A DNA stretch of 64,000 nucleotides, from NCBI RefSeq assembly GCF_020740795.1, contig NC_067284.1, positions 100,741,440 to 100,805,439 on the forward strand, given 5' to 3'. Positions 37,401 through 51,512 of this stretch are shown piece after piece. The position numbers and the translations under genes are program-made. Source of the DNA: Apus apus. Taxonomy: Eukaryota; Chordata; Aves; Apodiformes; Apodidae. Every line of letters begins with the position of its first letter. The stretch's first letter is position 1. Below the pieces are notes generated by a model, which saw nothing but the letters and a program-made list of their open reading frames with translations, made no database searches and was not told where the DNA came from.

Positions 37401-40400
37401 AAGAATGACTGCTATGGCTGAGACTTGGAAAAAGTGGTGAGAGGCCAGCTTAAAGTACCAGGCATATCTTATTGTCAGACTTATAACAATGAGCTACATA
37501 CAGCTGTGATTGTCTGCTTTTCTAGAAGGTTTTCACACTGCATTCAGGAAGCAAGTTATTTGAGGCTGAACAACAACTACTATTCATGTCCTTCAAATAA
37601 CACTTTCCATATATATTTACTCTCAACTAATCTGATTTGTATATATATGTTATTATTACCCTGTCAGTTTATCAGAAAGGACCCAGTCATACATCCCCAT
37701 ACTTCAGGGGAAAATGACAACAGCCTTAATAAAAAAACTTGCACTGACTACCAAGATGCAGCTGATACAAGAAAAAAGTGAGCAGTTGGCAAATGAAAGT
37801 GGCAGAGTCCCTTCCTTCCCATGTCAATCCATTGATGCTGTGACTTAGTTTCTCCTAGTGGGTGCCTGATGTCCTGGGGCCTTGGGTATTCATTCTGATT
37901 ATTTGCCTGTAATCCCACCTATGGAGTAAGATATCAGACTGAGACTGGGGGCCAGTTAAACTTGATGCTGATCCTACCACATTCTTCCCCAATGGCATGA
38001 AGAAAGTCCAGGACAGTGACAGAAATCTCACCTCCCTGGTATTCAAGCAATGTATCCAATCGTCATCATTTTGAAAGCCCAGCTCTACTGCCCTAAGAAG
38101 GGCAATGGGAAATATATGTGTGTATACCTATCAGCAATTGCTGATAACAACAGCATTTTTTTTGACATCTTACTTCGGATAAATAGAATCAAGTTCTTGA
38201 TTACACTTGCTGTTCTATATACAGACCCCCATCCATGTGTGATGGAAAGGCACCAAAATGGAAGAAACTGCAGCCACACTGTAAGAAAGGCCACAGAAGG
38301 CACCAAGATTTGCTCCTCCTGGTTTTCTTGCCTGCCGGCATGAAGTGAAGTCATAATCTTTCAGCTTCAGCTTCTCATTTGTAGAAAAGGTCTAATTTAT
38401 TGCTTATACAGAAGGCTGGGGAGAATAACCTTTTCAGAGGCAGTTGCACACTACAGCGAGAGTAGCCACAATAGAGAGACAGTCTCTGCTGGCAAAATCT
38501 TCAGGAGAGCCTGGAGTTGACTTCTAGCTGAATCCTACATTTTTGCTTGCATTACATAGACATATATACAATAGTTGGCATATGTAGCACTTACAAGAAA
38601 TAGCAGGGTTTTGCAACAGTGAAGTCAATTCACTGGTACAAAAAACGTATCTCTGTTCTTATAAAGATTAAAAAACATGTTTCTGTTATTTAGGTAAAAA
38701 AACTCTTTCTTCTTCAAATTCTCCTTAGCACATCTCTGACTTTATTCTGTTCCTCCTTAATATCAAGTATTTTTTGAGGAACAGTCTGAATCCCAGTCTG
38801 TCCCAACAGACTAGAATATTCATGTTCAGTCAGCATTAGCAGAGCTCTGATTCTGTGGGAACAATGACAACATGATAGCCTTGTCTCTGGAATACCCATT
38901 TAGTATTCATTTAGCATCTTACTTTTTCAAATATTTTATGTTTGGTCTTCATTTCTGTTTTCTTTAACCTAAGTAAGTCCTGTCAAATCTGAAGGCAAAA
39001 GTTAAGTTTCACAGTGATCAAGGATTATCTGATTGATAGAACTGAGATTAGTTAGAAAATACCTTGTAGCCCCTACAAAGAAAGAAAGAAAAGAAAATCA
39101 CAGAACCTATGAAAACATTGTAACTAATATTTCATAAAACATTTGGCTCTTTCACATGGTATAAAAGTCAGTTTATCAGAGTTATAAATAACAGTACAGC
39201 CCACTAAAAGTCAGATTAATGTATACTAATACAAAATGTGTTCCATCAAGCAGTACACTCATTCATGTAAATAGTTTTAGTCAGTATATTGCTAACCTGA
39301 TTGGATACTTAGGATACTTTTAATGGATTTAATTTGGGAATAATAAGGTATTGCTTATGTTAATGGTGCTATCTGGATTGACAGGTTTTAAATGGCTAGC
39401 AATACTTTATTGTCTCTTTGTGACTAATGAACTAGTCTATATGTGCAGTGTACATTGAATGATGGAGACCAATATTTTAAGCAGTATAATTACAGTGGTA
39501 TCAATATGGGGCATCTGAAAGGTTTTTTCCTTGTAAGTTAAAAGGTAAAGTCAAATTTTATGAAAAAGAAATGCTCTCAAAATGTAATGTGTGCAACGGG
39601 AACTGTAAATAGGTGACAGAACACTAGGAAATTGGTACTGTTTGAGTACCTCACCACTCCTCACTTACACCATCTGTCAGGCTCTTCTTCAGGCAAAAAA
39701 TAATCAACAATTTTAGAAATGTTTGTTCTGAGAATGCAAATTAATATTTTTTTAATTCATTTCAAGTCACATAGATGGCTCTATTTCTTACACCACGCCT
39801 GCATGGAGATACTCTGCTTATTTAACTGCTTCAGAAAAAGGTTATGAAGGCTCAGGCAGTCCATCCAAGATAAATCTGAAATGTCTGTTTAGCTTTGCTA
39901 AAGGAGAAGTGGAGTGGCTGAGGACACAGAGAGAGCAGTTTGACGTCTTCAGCTTGTGTCCAGCTCAGCTGCAGGTGCTGAAAAAGCCAGTTTTGCCCTC
40001 ACCTCTCCTGCTCACGTCCCCCAGCCCCAGCACGTTGCTGTCAGTGCAGCTCGCACAAGGACTAATGCCAGCAGAGGAGAGGTGGTAGAACACCAGGGCT
40101 AGGAACGTCAGGAAGGGAAGCTCATCTCTCTCAGTGACAACATGGACTTGTATCACTTTAAGCAGCTCATTGAATTTCACTGCAGAGCCCCAGCTGAGCA
40201 AGTTGCTGGAATATATGCCTAACTCGAGGCATACAGACTATTGGTAAGAAAATATTGAAGCATATGCTTTAACTTAGAGCACATTAAGTGCTTCCTGAAT
40301 TGAGATTATTTCCTTCTCAGTATTTCTTCTCTTCCCACCCAGCATAACTTTATTTTTTCACTCCCTGCCAATATGCACTTAATTTCCCTCTTTGCATATT

Positions 40401-40667
40401 GCCAGCTATCCCTCAACTTGCCAATTGCATGTCTTTTCATTGTCTTAGGTTACCTCTGTCTCAATGTGTAACACAGGGCCAGGGCATGGCTTGAGCCCTC
40501 TGCACACAGTCATGTATATTGTTCACTGGTGAATATGTTTCCTGGCAGGGTTTTGGCTTGTGCCAAATAGCAGTCTGCCAGATACACCTGGGCACAGCCT
40601 GGGGAATAGCATGGGCTCAAGGTTATTCCTGACAGATAGAGTGTGTGATGCCACTCTATTTTGGAAA

Positions 40668-40699
40668 GGCATTAAAGATGCAAGGCATTAGAGACGCAA
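40668..40699. repeat. 16-bp imperfect tandem duplication
   Basis: ggcattaaagatgcaa is followed directly by ggcattagagacgcaa, which differs at two positions. Confidence 0.85.
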
Positions 40700-42334
40700 G
40701 TCCTCAGGGACAAAGAACAAACCCTAGCCTGGTTCACTGACTGGCATAGCTATAGCTTTGGTTTTTTCTGTGTTGTACGAGCCTAGATGAAAAGTAATAA
40801 AAACCAAATTTAAAAGTCCAAATAACTCTACATGATTTTGGATTCAGAACTCCATACCAACCTAACCTACCAGAACTAATGGTATGAAGCGAAAATCTAA
40901 TTCTACAGCATTTCTAGCTGCTGCCCTGTCTCCTGGAAGGGCTTGGAGAGGCAGAGAAGGGGAATTAAAAGCTTGTAAGTACTGCACTGTAAGTCAGCTT
41001 GTCAGTCTGAGGCAAGCCATTAAAGAACCCAAACTGTAGACAAGTTTAGGTCATTAGCTACCTGATTTATTGGCCCAACTACTTCTTTAACCTCTAGAAG
41101 ATTGTATTCTTGATTCAACTAACAGGACTTTACAGAAGCCAAACTTGAAACTTTCTGCCTTCTCAGAATTGGAGATGTTTGTTACACTTTCCAGAAATAT
41201 TCTTTACACTTGTGGTAGCTTGGCACAGAGTGTGAAGGCAGTAACTTGGTATATTCAACTAAATGAGTAATGCCTGTTTAATCTCTGAAGTCCTGTTGGG
41301 ATTATGCTGGAGGACTAGCACTGAAAAAGACTAGCAAATCTGTCAGGCTGATTTATTGCCAACAGCCACCTATTTAGACCTGTGTATTATCTCCTTTAAT
41401 AGGCTCTTCTGCTCTTACTTATATCCTTTAATTTGTCTGAAGCTATATCTATCCTGATATATGCCATGATTTTTTTATCATATCATCTCCCACTTTTTTA
41501 CTCTGGCTGCTAGAATAATTTTTACATTTTCTTCTCCTAACCAAAATCCATGTTAATTTACATTTCAGGAACATCTATTGCCTACAGTCATTCACTGTCT
41601 TTAGCCATATTTTGGTTCTTGCTCTGAAGCAGAAGAAGCAATTTTGATACTTTGAAAAAACACATTTCACCTAAACTATTTAACAGACATTTACACTTAC
41701 CTAGGGTAGAAAAAATAAGACAAAAATATGATCTTTAATTTATTATAAGGCTGTGAGTGAGGCTTCTATGCCCGTTGCTCACAGCACATCAGGTTAAGTG
41801 CTGCCAAAATTTCTGTAGTTTCAAAAATTTCTGGATTGTTGAAATATAATGACAGTTTAAATGAAGATGCCACAGAATTTTTAATTTGCTCTTTTAGCAA
41901 TCTCTGTGGACCAGGATCCTTGAGCCAGGAACACTGATGACCATGCTGTAAACCCAAGAGTGAATCTCTGGTTTTGCATGTCAAAATCCACCAACTGACT
42001 TTTCCCAGCTGAACAGGCTTCTTGCTAATTCCTTAATGAAATACTGTTACATTGACAATTACAATTTTTAGCTTTAGGATAAAAATACTTTTTAAACAGT
42101 CTGCCAATGTCCTTATTGACCAAAAAGACAATCTGACTTGTTTTTTCTTTTCTCATCTCCAGTGATTTCTCATAACTACACTGAGACCACAATTAAAATT
42201 GTTAAGGAACAACAGCCAATGAATGCAACCTGTTTAAATTTAGTAGTGTCCACCCACATGAAAAAATGCAGTAATTCTCAAAAAATAAGAAAATAATGTA
42301 GATAGATACTAATAGTCACTGGAGATGGGAATCA

Positions 42335-42363
42335 GTATAAGGGTATATACCTGTATAAGGGTA
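42335..42363. repeat. 11-bp direct repeat with 7-bp spacer
   Basis: GTATAAGGGTA occurs at 42335-42345 and again at 42353-42363, separated by TATACCT. Probably a local duplication. Confidence 0.8.
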
Positions 42364-45300
42364 CTGATTTGTGCCAAATTGTATTTCTCCATCTAAAGGT
42401 TTGTAAGAAATGTCACTGTCTATGAGAAAAGATGAAGGGTACAGTAGGGCCTTCATTGTAAAATCTAGGACACCTAATCATTTGTTTAAATTTAAGACCA
42501 TGAGAACATCATGGATATCACTAGGTTTATTCCTGCACTTAACAGTAAGTATTCCTTTACATACCAGCTTGACTTCAGAATTTACTATACTATACTGACT
42601 CTGTGCAATTTTACCTAGCTCCCATTGATGTAAGAATCATTGTGCAGTCCTTAGTGGGTCTTAAGTGATATTAAATATTCCATTAGAGAAATGTTGTTTC
42701 CATTACAGTTTACAATTTTAACATTTAAAGACTATCATTAAAATATGGAGCTTTATAACATACTTTGTTCGTGTATGTAGCAGATTGCTACTTACTGGCA
42801 ACTGGTCATGTATTAATTTTTCAGAAACATGTTTCCTGAGTATGACTGATGACTCACATCCTTTCATACCTCTTTATTACAGATGAATGGTATATAGATT
42901 CTGAAATGCAAAACATATGCTGAATACCTAATTAGGCTGACAACGCCTCAAAATATTAGAAGTTAAAAAAATCAGTTAATGCAAAGTTTGCTGTCTAGGT
43001 ATTTCACATTTATCAACTTGTGGTATTCAGAGAATAGAGTTTATATTGATCTTGTAGCTATTAGAATTGGTTACATCATGACAAATCAGTATCCTGCTGG
43101 AGGTCTTTTAATGCATTTCTGTTTTCAAAGCAGAAAATGTAACGAGCTCTGCAATGTCTCTTTCATTATGAGGAAGAAAAACAGTTGAAGGATTAATTGA
43201 AATTTTAATTTAATGCTTCTCCATATAATCTTTGAAACAGAAAATAATTAAAAAGCCAAAAATCAGTCACATATATGCAGGAGGAGAGATTAATTGTGAC
43301 TGTATCCCCTACCCCCCTGCCCCTAGGTTAGCAAAAAGATAAGAGCTGTCTCTGCTGCAGCCAGAAGAAAGCTGCATGTGGTTTATTGTTCTCAAAGTGT
43401 GGCTGCTTACATCACTCAGGAAAAAAAAATAATTTAAAAAAAATATTTTCGTCTCCCACATCTTTTCTGTGATACATCCTTGGCAGTCAGCCAGTGGTTT
43501 AGGGGCTGACCACCCTGAGCATCTGCATGCATATCAGTGTTGCTTTAATGATGGGCTATTTCACAGCTAATGAGGCAAATCTCATTTTGAAGACCCTCAT
43601 ACTTTGGCACCTCACTGCATTCTTCTGTTCCAGGTCCACACTTTAACCATGTAAAAAGAAGTCATTCTTTTACTTGTTTTAAATCTGCTACCTGGTAGTT
43701 TTCTTGGAGGGATGACATCCTATGTGCTTTTCGGTTTTGGGAATATCCAAGTGAGTGTTCACTTTTGACCCATCCGCTTGTCATGATTAAAAATTTAATA
43801 GAAACTACCAAAGGGATGGCCACCCTTTGCAATCCAGAAACTATTTTCTGTTCCTGAGAGCCCCAGCAGCTGGCATGTGTGCCTTGGGAATTGGAGAGCA
43901 GGGAATTCAAGGTTCACAGCTAGAAGAAACAGCCAGCTCCTGAAGGGCTGCCCCTGCAGCAGCCACTTCTGGCTTGTGCCCTGCTGCTTGAGAACTTGGC
44001 CAGCAGAGCAGTCCCACTGGGAGCACAGTGGGCAGAAAACAGCCAGAAGTGCATTTGTTATGTGCCACCCTAGATCCATACAGTTCTACAGCCTTTCCCT
44101 CCCCCTTTCCTTTCTGAATTGCTCCCAATAATTGCTCTGTTGTCTTGGCCACCTCTGAACACTGAGCTGATGATTTTGCAGAACTGCCTGCAATGACTTA
44201 CAGACCTTTGTTTGCTGGGTGGTAGCTGGAATAGACCCCATGACTGTGATGGCAAGTTTAGCATTATATCTCTCCCTGTTTTATGCTTGCTGACAAGGAA
44301 TTTTATAACCCCCTCTGTCCCTACATATGTAAAACCTTGAATGGCATGGTTTCAGGTATTACAGAGCTTTTGATGTACTGTGTGACAGGTTGATTAACAC
44401 TGTGACAGAGCTGGTAGAAACACTTCAAACTTCTATTATACATATTTTTAAACTGTAATTACATTAAAATGTTAATTCTAAAACATATTATATTACTTCT
44501 TTACATTCCAGCTGAATTTTTCATTAAATTCTTCATGAGAAGTTTTGAAAACAATATTTCTTGGGAACAAATACATCCAATACAGAAGTGTGATAAGCTT
44601 TATAGGCATGTATTATCTGTGAATATCAGCGAAACACAATTTTAGATGTTTTGATTATCTACTGTAATGTACATGAACAGAATTTAAATCATTGACTCCA
44701 AAGTGAAAGGCTCTGATGAGCCTCAAAACTAATTTTTTTTTCGGTTACCCAGTTCTACAGATTTTAAGAAAAGCAATTAACCTTGTTAAAATATGTATTT
44801 ATGATCCACTATTACCACAGCTGAAACAAGATTGACATCTGTTTCAAGTTTTTTGATAGCAAAAATGATGCATTACTATGCAACAATAACTCAGTGGCAT
44901 GAAATACAGGTAACCAGAGGTAACTCTAGGTGAGTCAAACAAGTTGTGACAACAACTGTGTAAAGTTTCCTTTGAGCTTGTTCAACTGAATGATTAATTG
45001 AAGAAGGTGCACTATCAAAGGTAACTACTATCTGGCAATAAAGGAAATTGTTCACTCATTTGTTAAAAAAGCCAAATGCCTAAACTGCAGATGCCAGTAT
45101 TACCAACACATCCATGTATTTTACTGATTATGCCCAAATCTAATATTTTCTTACAGTTATAGAGACAATTCTTTATATGCATCCCCCTTTTTGCAAAAGT
45201 GGTGGTATAGGGGTAACACTGATACTTGCTTTGAGACAGAGGATTTATTTTTATCTCCAACTGCTTACACATGAATTAGACAGAGGTAGCCTGGATTGCA

Positions 45301-48224
45301 TTTTCTCATGTCTATCACCAAAGACTAATTCCTGATTCAAATCAGTAGTGTGAAGGCATAGAAAGTTCAGGAATGGGAAAGAACTTCAGAAAGTCCAAGA
45401 GGTATAGGACGTGGCTGAGGTCCTTCAGTAGGTGGCACACTTCCCTCTGCATCAGTCGTCAAGGGAGGTATTTGCAGGATGCTCGGGGCGCTGGCCTGTG
45501 GGAAGATTCCCCAGATGCAAAACTAGGAGGGCAACCAACGTGGTTAGCAAGGTTCCCATGGCATGTGCCAGAAGAGTAAAGGAGATAGGATAATAGGCCA
45601 AAATCTAGGTAGCTGCAACTAATAAGCGGACTTAATGTCATTTTTTTTCCGTATCCCTAGTGCCCTCTGCCATTTTGAGCTGCCAAAGTATTCTCCTTTC
45701 GCTTGCTTCCAAGCTGTCACTATGCACGTTACAAAGAGTGGCCTGACTCTCTCTCTCTCCAGCCCGTACACCAAATTCTCAGCACATGAAGCAATCAAAG
45801 CTTCTGTGAATTGGAAGATGATGCAAAATTGAAATCTGCCTATTTAAGAAGAATGCTAAATGAAAGGCTATAAGGTCTAATGGGAGTATAAATAGGTAAG
45901 CTTTTAGAAAATTAAGTCACTTAATTGTTCAGGTTATATATAACTCGAAAGTTGCTAAATCATGCCATGTCTTTGGCAGGCTCTTCAGCTCTTCCTGGGA
46001 AAAGTGGGGCAAGGAGGGGGAGAGAACTTAGTACAGTATACAAAATACATAGCAGCTATAACTTTTTATTTAAAAAGAAATAACCAGTGCCTGATAATAT
46101 GGGCCACTTGTTAGCAAGGCAAAATATGTTTTTAAAATGCCTAAAAGTAAAGGTCTTTCAGAAACAAAATTGGGTTTGATATTTAAAAGGATTATCAAAG
46201 AGAATCTGGCTATAACACTTATAGGGTTCATTATCACATGTGAGAAGTGCACATAGTCACTTGGCCGAGTTTTGGGTCAGCATTGTACATTTTCCTATTC
46301 AGCTTGCTAATTAGCTGTGAAAAAATGGAAATGAGTAAAAATAATAAAATTTTATTGAAAAATATTTTCCCAGAATTCATGGGCTTTAAAAAATGTTCCC
46401 ATGGAAGGGCGTAATTTCAGAAAACTCTGCCTTTTTCATCCCCCCCCCATCCAAGGTCAAGTGATGACATGTTATTATCAATCTGTTGATACACACAGCA
46501 TGTTAGTTCTGCATCTGGAAATACTTCATGTGGAGAAAATAACTTCTTTTTTTAATTATTATTTTTTAAGGAAGCAGGAAAGCTCAATGTAGCAGAAAAA
46601 TATTTTCCCTTTAGGAAACAGAGCCACTTGTTAATTGCCAGGCAAATAGTTATCTACACATGGATTTGTTCAAACTAACTTCTAACTAACTTCTTGCTCC
46701 TTTGCACCACTTGACACTATATGAACTTGAAGCTGTTGTGGATAAAGTGCTTCGCTCTGACTTCTTTTGGTTCTGTGGAGGAGTCACAGGCACACTCCCT
46801 TATGAGGAAAGATTACCCTTGTTTACACGGGAGATGAGACAAACAAGATACAGCAGCCTGGATCCAAGGAATGCATAGGGAGAGGTGAGAGGTGTTGGGA
46901 GGGTGAACTGGTGATGTCTCTTCCTCTTTGCTCATAAGAGAAGTCTGCGCTCGAGCACAATGAGAGCAATGTGTACAAATGGGAAGTGGAATGCTGTGGC
47001 TGGAAATACACTTTATGGTATTGAAACACATTGCTGCTAGTTACCTCTGAGAAAGAGAGCTTGAGATGGTCAGCAGAAGGTAGGTATCTCTAAAAATAAA
47101 AATCCCTTTAGTTATCTGAATTAATACTGCTCTATAAGCTGATTTTGTGCTGTGTTCTACATCCAAAGTAAAGCAGAAGACATATGCAGCCCTCTCAGGA
47201 TTCTCAGTGAGTCTTCAGATCTAGCTCAGAATCCCTTCTCATGCTCCTTACCAGCCCCAGAGCTGCTGCAGCTCTCCCCCCCCTTCCCAGGCTCTCCAAG
47301 AGTCCCTGAGGAGGGGTCTGCAGCAGGGACTCCCCCTCCCTGGCTGTTCATTGTCTCAGCATCCAGCTCCGGGCCCTGCTTTCACTTATGAGGAGAGAGA
47401 GAGCAAGTCCTAAAAAGTGAAGGAGGAGGACAGAAGAGAGAGTATATACCGCTTCCAGCATTGGAAAGCCAGCCCTGAATATCTTACGGTTTTACTACTA
47501 AGCATAGGGAACACTGGATGTAACTCTGGAGTTACAAAAGGCAATGGTGGGGGCAGAAGGGACAAGGACAGCAAGAAACATTGCAGTCCAGGCAGTCAGA
47601 AAAGAAGTGAAGGAAAAGGGAAGGAAGCTTCTGCACAAATAAGCACGATGTGTTTTAAATAAAATTGATAGGAAACTATCAGTATATTTTTATTTATGAG
47701 GAAAGCCATCCCCAGAAAGTTTCCAGTAGATTTTCTCACTTAATTAAACCTTAAGAATGAGGATGCTAACAGCAAAATTATACCACTAATTTTAGTTTGT
47801 GTGCCTGCCCTCTGAGTCTTTCAGGAAATGGGATACTTTTGGTCCATTTTGCTTTAAACTTCTCACACGGAAATCAAGAGACACTATCAATCTCTTTATA
47901 TAAAGGAATTGTCTCTTCTGGTGTCGATCTATCTGTAACAACTTTGTGAAGAAACAGTTAAGAGCTTATGGGTACAGGTTTAGGTACCAAGTAACTTTTC
48001 ACCACAAAATAAAGGATTGATTTCTTTAAAATTGTCAGTTATTTTAGGAATGATTATTCAATATTTCAACTCAAATGTACTATTGCAGAAAAATTATGTA
48101 ATGCTTTCTATTATCTACTTTGGGAGGAGCACATTTTAAAAAACCAATGGACTCTGTATGTTCTGAGATCAAGTTTTCAGATAATTTACAGTGTTTAATA
48201 AACTGTGAACATAATTGCTGAATA

Positions 48225-48360
48225 TTATCAATCTGTTTAGGACGTGCTACTAGAGGCAGCTGTGATGGCCAATGTGCTTTCCACGCAGCAATAATTACTT
48301 CTTCTGGTGAATCTGCAAAATCTGTGCTTAAATGACAGCTGTAAATCTCACACCTCAAAG
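48225..48360. other. possible conserved noncoding element
   Basis: The stretch is dense in transcription factor words: two CAGCTG E-boxes (48257-48262 and 48336-48341), an ataattactt block between them, and TGACAGCTGT (48333-48342), where a MEIS/TGIF-type TGACAG overlaps the E-box. The minus strand is open over it (92 codons, 48080-48358), but I do not recognise the product. Conservation cannot be judged from one genome. Confidence 0.25.
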
Positions 48361-49443
48361 CTTCCTTAGTTCTCTTCTTGGTTTAGTTAGAGCGATAGCT
48401 TTATTAAATGCTGGATGTAAATGTAAAAGGAAAAATAAAATGTAGAGGGAAATGATAGGGTGGTATGATGCAAGGACATCACTATTAAGTTATGTTGTTG
48501 TCACAAGTAGGCAAGGGAAAGCGATTGAGTTGTCTGCTGGCTCTCTTTGGAGTTACTGGCAGGAATTTGTGAGGAAAACTATCCAGGCATCTGGACAGCT
48601 GCAGTGCCTCTGTAAGACAGTGCTCCTGCCTCCTCCTCCCTGTGGGAGAGGAAAGGGGGCATCACCTGGGGATGAAGGAAGGTCCACACTCAGTTGCACC
48701 TATTCCCCTAAACTGGTGCACAAAGGGAGAGTGGGCTGAAGGAACCATGCAAAGACCTTCCTGCTTCTTTGGCTGGAAGGGTGTCTCCTCTCCTCTCCAA
48801 GTTAGGGACTCTTGCAGCTGCAAGTTGTGCAGCCTGTCAAAACCTTCTCCAGGGCTTGAGCCAAAAAATTATGTATGACAGTTGAGGTCTCTGATCACAT
48901 GTGTAGGCTCAGTCTCCTCCCTGGGACAAGTGAGGTGCCCAAGAGTTGTAACTCCAACATGTACCTTGTGGAGCCACAGTGAAGAAAATGGCTGTGGCTC
49001 AGATGCTGCAAGAAAGTGAATGTGGGGAAAGGACACAAAATAAAACTTGAAATAACCAACATAATTGGGAAAAGACCCTTACTTGGAAAGGCATTACGGA
49101 GGGAACAATTTTAGTTTGCTTTGAGAACAACTGTCAATAAACTCTTTCAAATAATTTTGAACATTGAATTTTGTTGCAGTAGCTTTTGTGGGTCAGTCTT
49201 TGTGACAATAAAAATGAACTCCTGAAGTCTTGTGAGAGGCAGGGGAGAAGCTGACTATGCCAGGCATACAGCAAGAAACCAAACGTGTCCATGAGGGGCG
49301 TGCAGCTTCCCAGAGGGGAAGACATTGGCAGCTGTCATTTGGGGCAGAGGTAAAAGCAGTTGCTGTGGAAAGCGTCAGGATGGGAAAACCTCAATTTGAA
49401 ATAAACACTAAGCACTCCTGTCTCCCACCGACTTATTCTGATG

Positions 49444-49451
49444 TGACGTCA
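49444..49451. promoter_or_regulatory. full palindromic CRE motif, distal
   Basis: TGACGTCA, the complete cAMP-response element bound by CREB/ATF factors, lies about 2.4 kb upstream of the inferred HIVEP2 start. It sits in otherwise CpG-poor DNA. Binding is not shown. Confidence 0.4.
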
Positions 49452-49772
49452 AATAAAGATCACAAGCCCAAGGTCAATATGTTTACTCAGACAGAATAAT
49501 TCCAGGCAAACAATACTCAGTGTGGGGAACGATGATATCACACTGAAAATCAGGAAAATACAGACATACTCACAGACTGAACAAGGAGCAAGCAACTCTC
49601 CATGAGCTGTTTCAGCCCTCTTAGTATTGAACTTGCTGGCAGGAACAAGCATTTTATGTAACAGAAGGCATCAGTTACTGTAGAATTATGACCACGAGAC
49701 CCTCATGCCCATATCACTTGAGGTGAGGCCCAAGAAATCCCGAGAGTCTCCTCTCAATGAGGAGCATTAGCA

Positions 49773-49818
49773 ATGAGCAATGAGTTGCTCATGCTCACGT
49801 TGCTGCTCAACAGCAACG
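49773..49818. repeat. two adjacent short hairpins
   Basis: ATGAGCAA-TGAG-TTGCTCAT (49773-49792) and CGTTGCTG-CTCAA-CAGCAACG (49798-49818) are each perfect 8-bp inverted repeats with 4- and 5-nt loops, only five bases apart. GCAATGA/GCAACGA-type words recur through the patch. Confidence 0.75.
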
Positions 49819-51125
49819 AGCTGCTTAGTCCCCAATAGCTGCAGGAATGACTTTGAATTCTTAACTACTAAAATGACTAAGTAATGGTTTTATTTGCTCT
49901 GGCATCTGCCACAGGAACGACTGCTTTCAGGATTTATGTGTATGTTCTTTACTTTTCACCCACGAGACTGAGATATTTTTTTTTTCTTGATGTGAATCCC
50001 TGGTGCTGGTACAACTTCTGATGTGACGGTGACAGCGCGGTGAAATGGCATCACTTTGAATCACCTTATAGTGGCCTTCAAATGCGGGTGAATGGCTTCC
50101 CCAAAGCAAGGTTATTTCGCCCTGGGCGTCACACGAAGACCTGCTTTCAGCACCGCAGCCAGACCCTGCGCCACGGGGAAGCCAGAGCCCGGACCCGTGG
50201 GCAGCTGGAGCAGCCGGGCGAGGGAACCAGCGGGTGACCCTCACTCTCCGCGCAGCCAGGACAGGGAAACGCTGCTCCCTGTAACCTCCTTCGGATTGCA
50301 ATGAACCCAAAGCCGTCGCCAGCAGCAGGAGCCCGGGGCGGGTGTAGGTGCGGGACCCGGGCCGGGTCCGGCTCAGCCACGGCTCCGGCAGCTGGTTCGC
50401 AGCTCCCGGGAAGCCTCACTACGGCCTCGCCTGGCCCCACCGAAGGGGTATTCCCCCTGCAGCGCCTCCGCCTCCGGGGCGGGCCGGCTCCGGCGATGCA
50501 GCGGGAGCCCAGCCCGGCCCCACCGCCGGTCCCGGCCCCGCCCCGCCCCGCGGCCCGACGTCGCGGGCGTTCATTGGCTGCGGGCGGCCCCGTGAGCGGC
50601 GTTGCGGGGGAGGTGGGGGCGCGATCCCCGGCGGCCGTTGGGCGGCCGTTAGCCGGGGGGAGGTGGCGGCGGTGTCAGCCCTGCGCGCCGCCCCGGCACC
50701 CACCGGCACCGTCCGTCTCGTCCTCCCGGTGGCTCTGACCGCTACCGGGGAAGCGCTTCGCCGCGGCGCTGCTGACGGGAGGCTGTTCAAATAAATGCGT
50801 GTCTCTGTGACAGAGCCTGGGGTGGCCGGGGCACCCCCGGCGTGCCTGCCCTGCCGGGCGGCGGGAAGCCCCGCCGAGCCGCGCCAACCCTTTGTAAAGA
50901 GCTGTCTCGGCGGTGGTGAGCGAGGGTCGGGGCGGCCGCCCGCGGGGCCGTGCCCGGCTTCGGAGGCGCCGGCCGTGGTCGGGCAGAACGCTGCCGGCAG
51001 GCAGGTTGCGAAGCCGGGGACGGCCGCCGGCACGGGGAGCCCCGGCGTTGTATTGTTCTCCTTGACAGATAACATGATCTTGTCCAGGCAGGAGCGAAGG
51101 GGCGGAGGGGCCGGGAGCGGGGAGG

Positions 51126-51149
51126 AAAAAAAAAAAAAAAAAAAAAAAA
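51126..51149. repeat. poly-A run inside the CpG island
   Basis: About 24 A bases flanked by purine-rich GGAGG and GGAAGCGG sequence. Such runs often exclude nucleosomes near promoters, and they are also prone to length errors in assembly. Confidence 0.9.
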
Positions 51150-51512
51150 GGAAGCGGAGTAGGGGAGGGGGCAGGAGGATCCCGCGTCCTGGGAGGAAAT
51201 TGTCAGGCCGGGAGGACGCACGGCTGGTGCAGGGCGAGTCAGGACCGGCTCTCCTGGGAGTTCCCTCGGCGGGGGGGAGCGGGGGGGGGAAAGGGGGAGC
51301 GGCGGTCTCCGCCGGCAGGGAGAGGCCGTGGCTTCGCCCTCCGAAGCCCTGCCTCCTCCCTCCTCTCCCCGGCCGCCCGGCGCCCCGCTCCCCTCGCCGC
51401 CTCTCCGCACACACACGCACACAGACGCGGGCGGGCAGCGCCCATCACCCCGCGGCCCGGCGCTGCCGGTCGCGCCCCGCTCGCGTCCCCGCCGGCGCGC
51501 GGGGGGACCCGG

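Larger units (their letters stand above)
34486..50129. other. intergenic spacer between the AIG1 and right-hand promoters
   Basis: Mostly AT-rich noncoding DNA with no gene that I can support. The region around 36480-36770 is GC-richer and leaves a 170-codon plus-strand frame open (36348-36860), but its translation shows no recognisable domain. A GC bump at 45373-45660 is likewise unassigned. Short repeats and motifs at 40668, 42335, 48225, 49444 and 49773 are given separately. Confidence 0.55.

Noticed and set aside
41040..41300. Possible old LINE piece (tttacagaagccaaacttga and nearby words)
   Set aside because: A single CR1/L3-like phrase without the other landmarks in order; too weak to call.
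45373..45660. GC bump with CpGs that could be an unidentified repeat
   Set aside because: I could not match it to a family, and it has no terminal repeats or tail.
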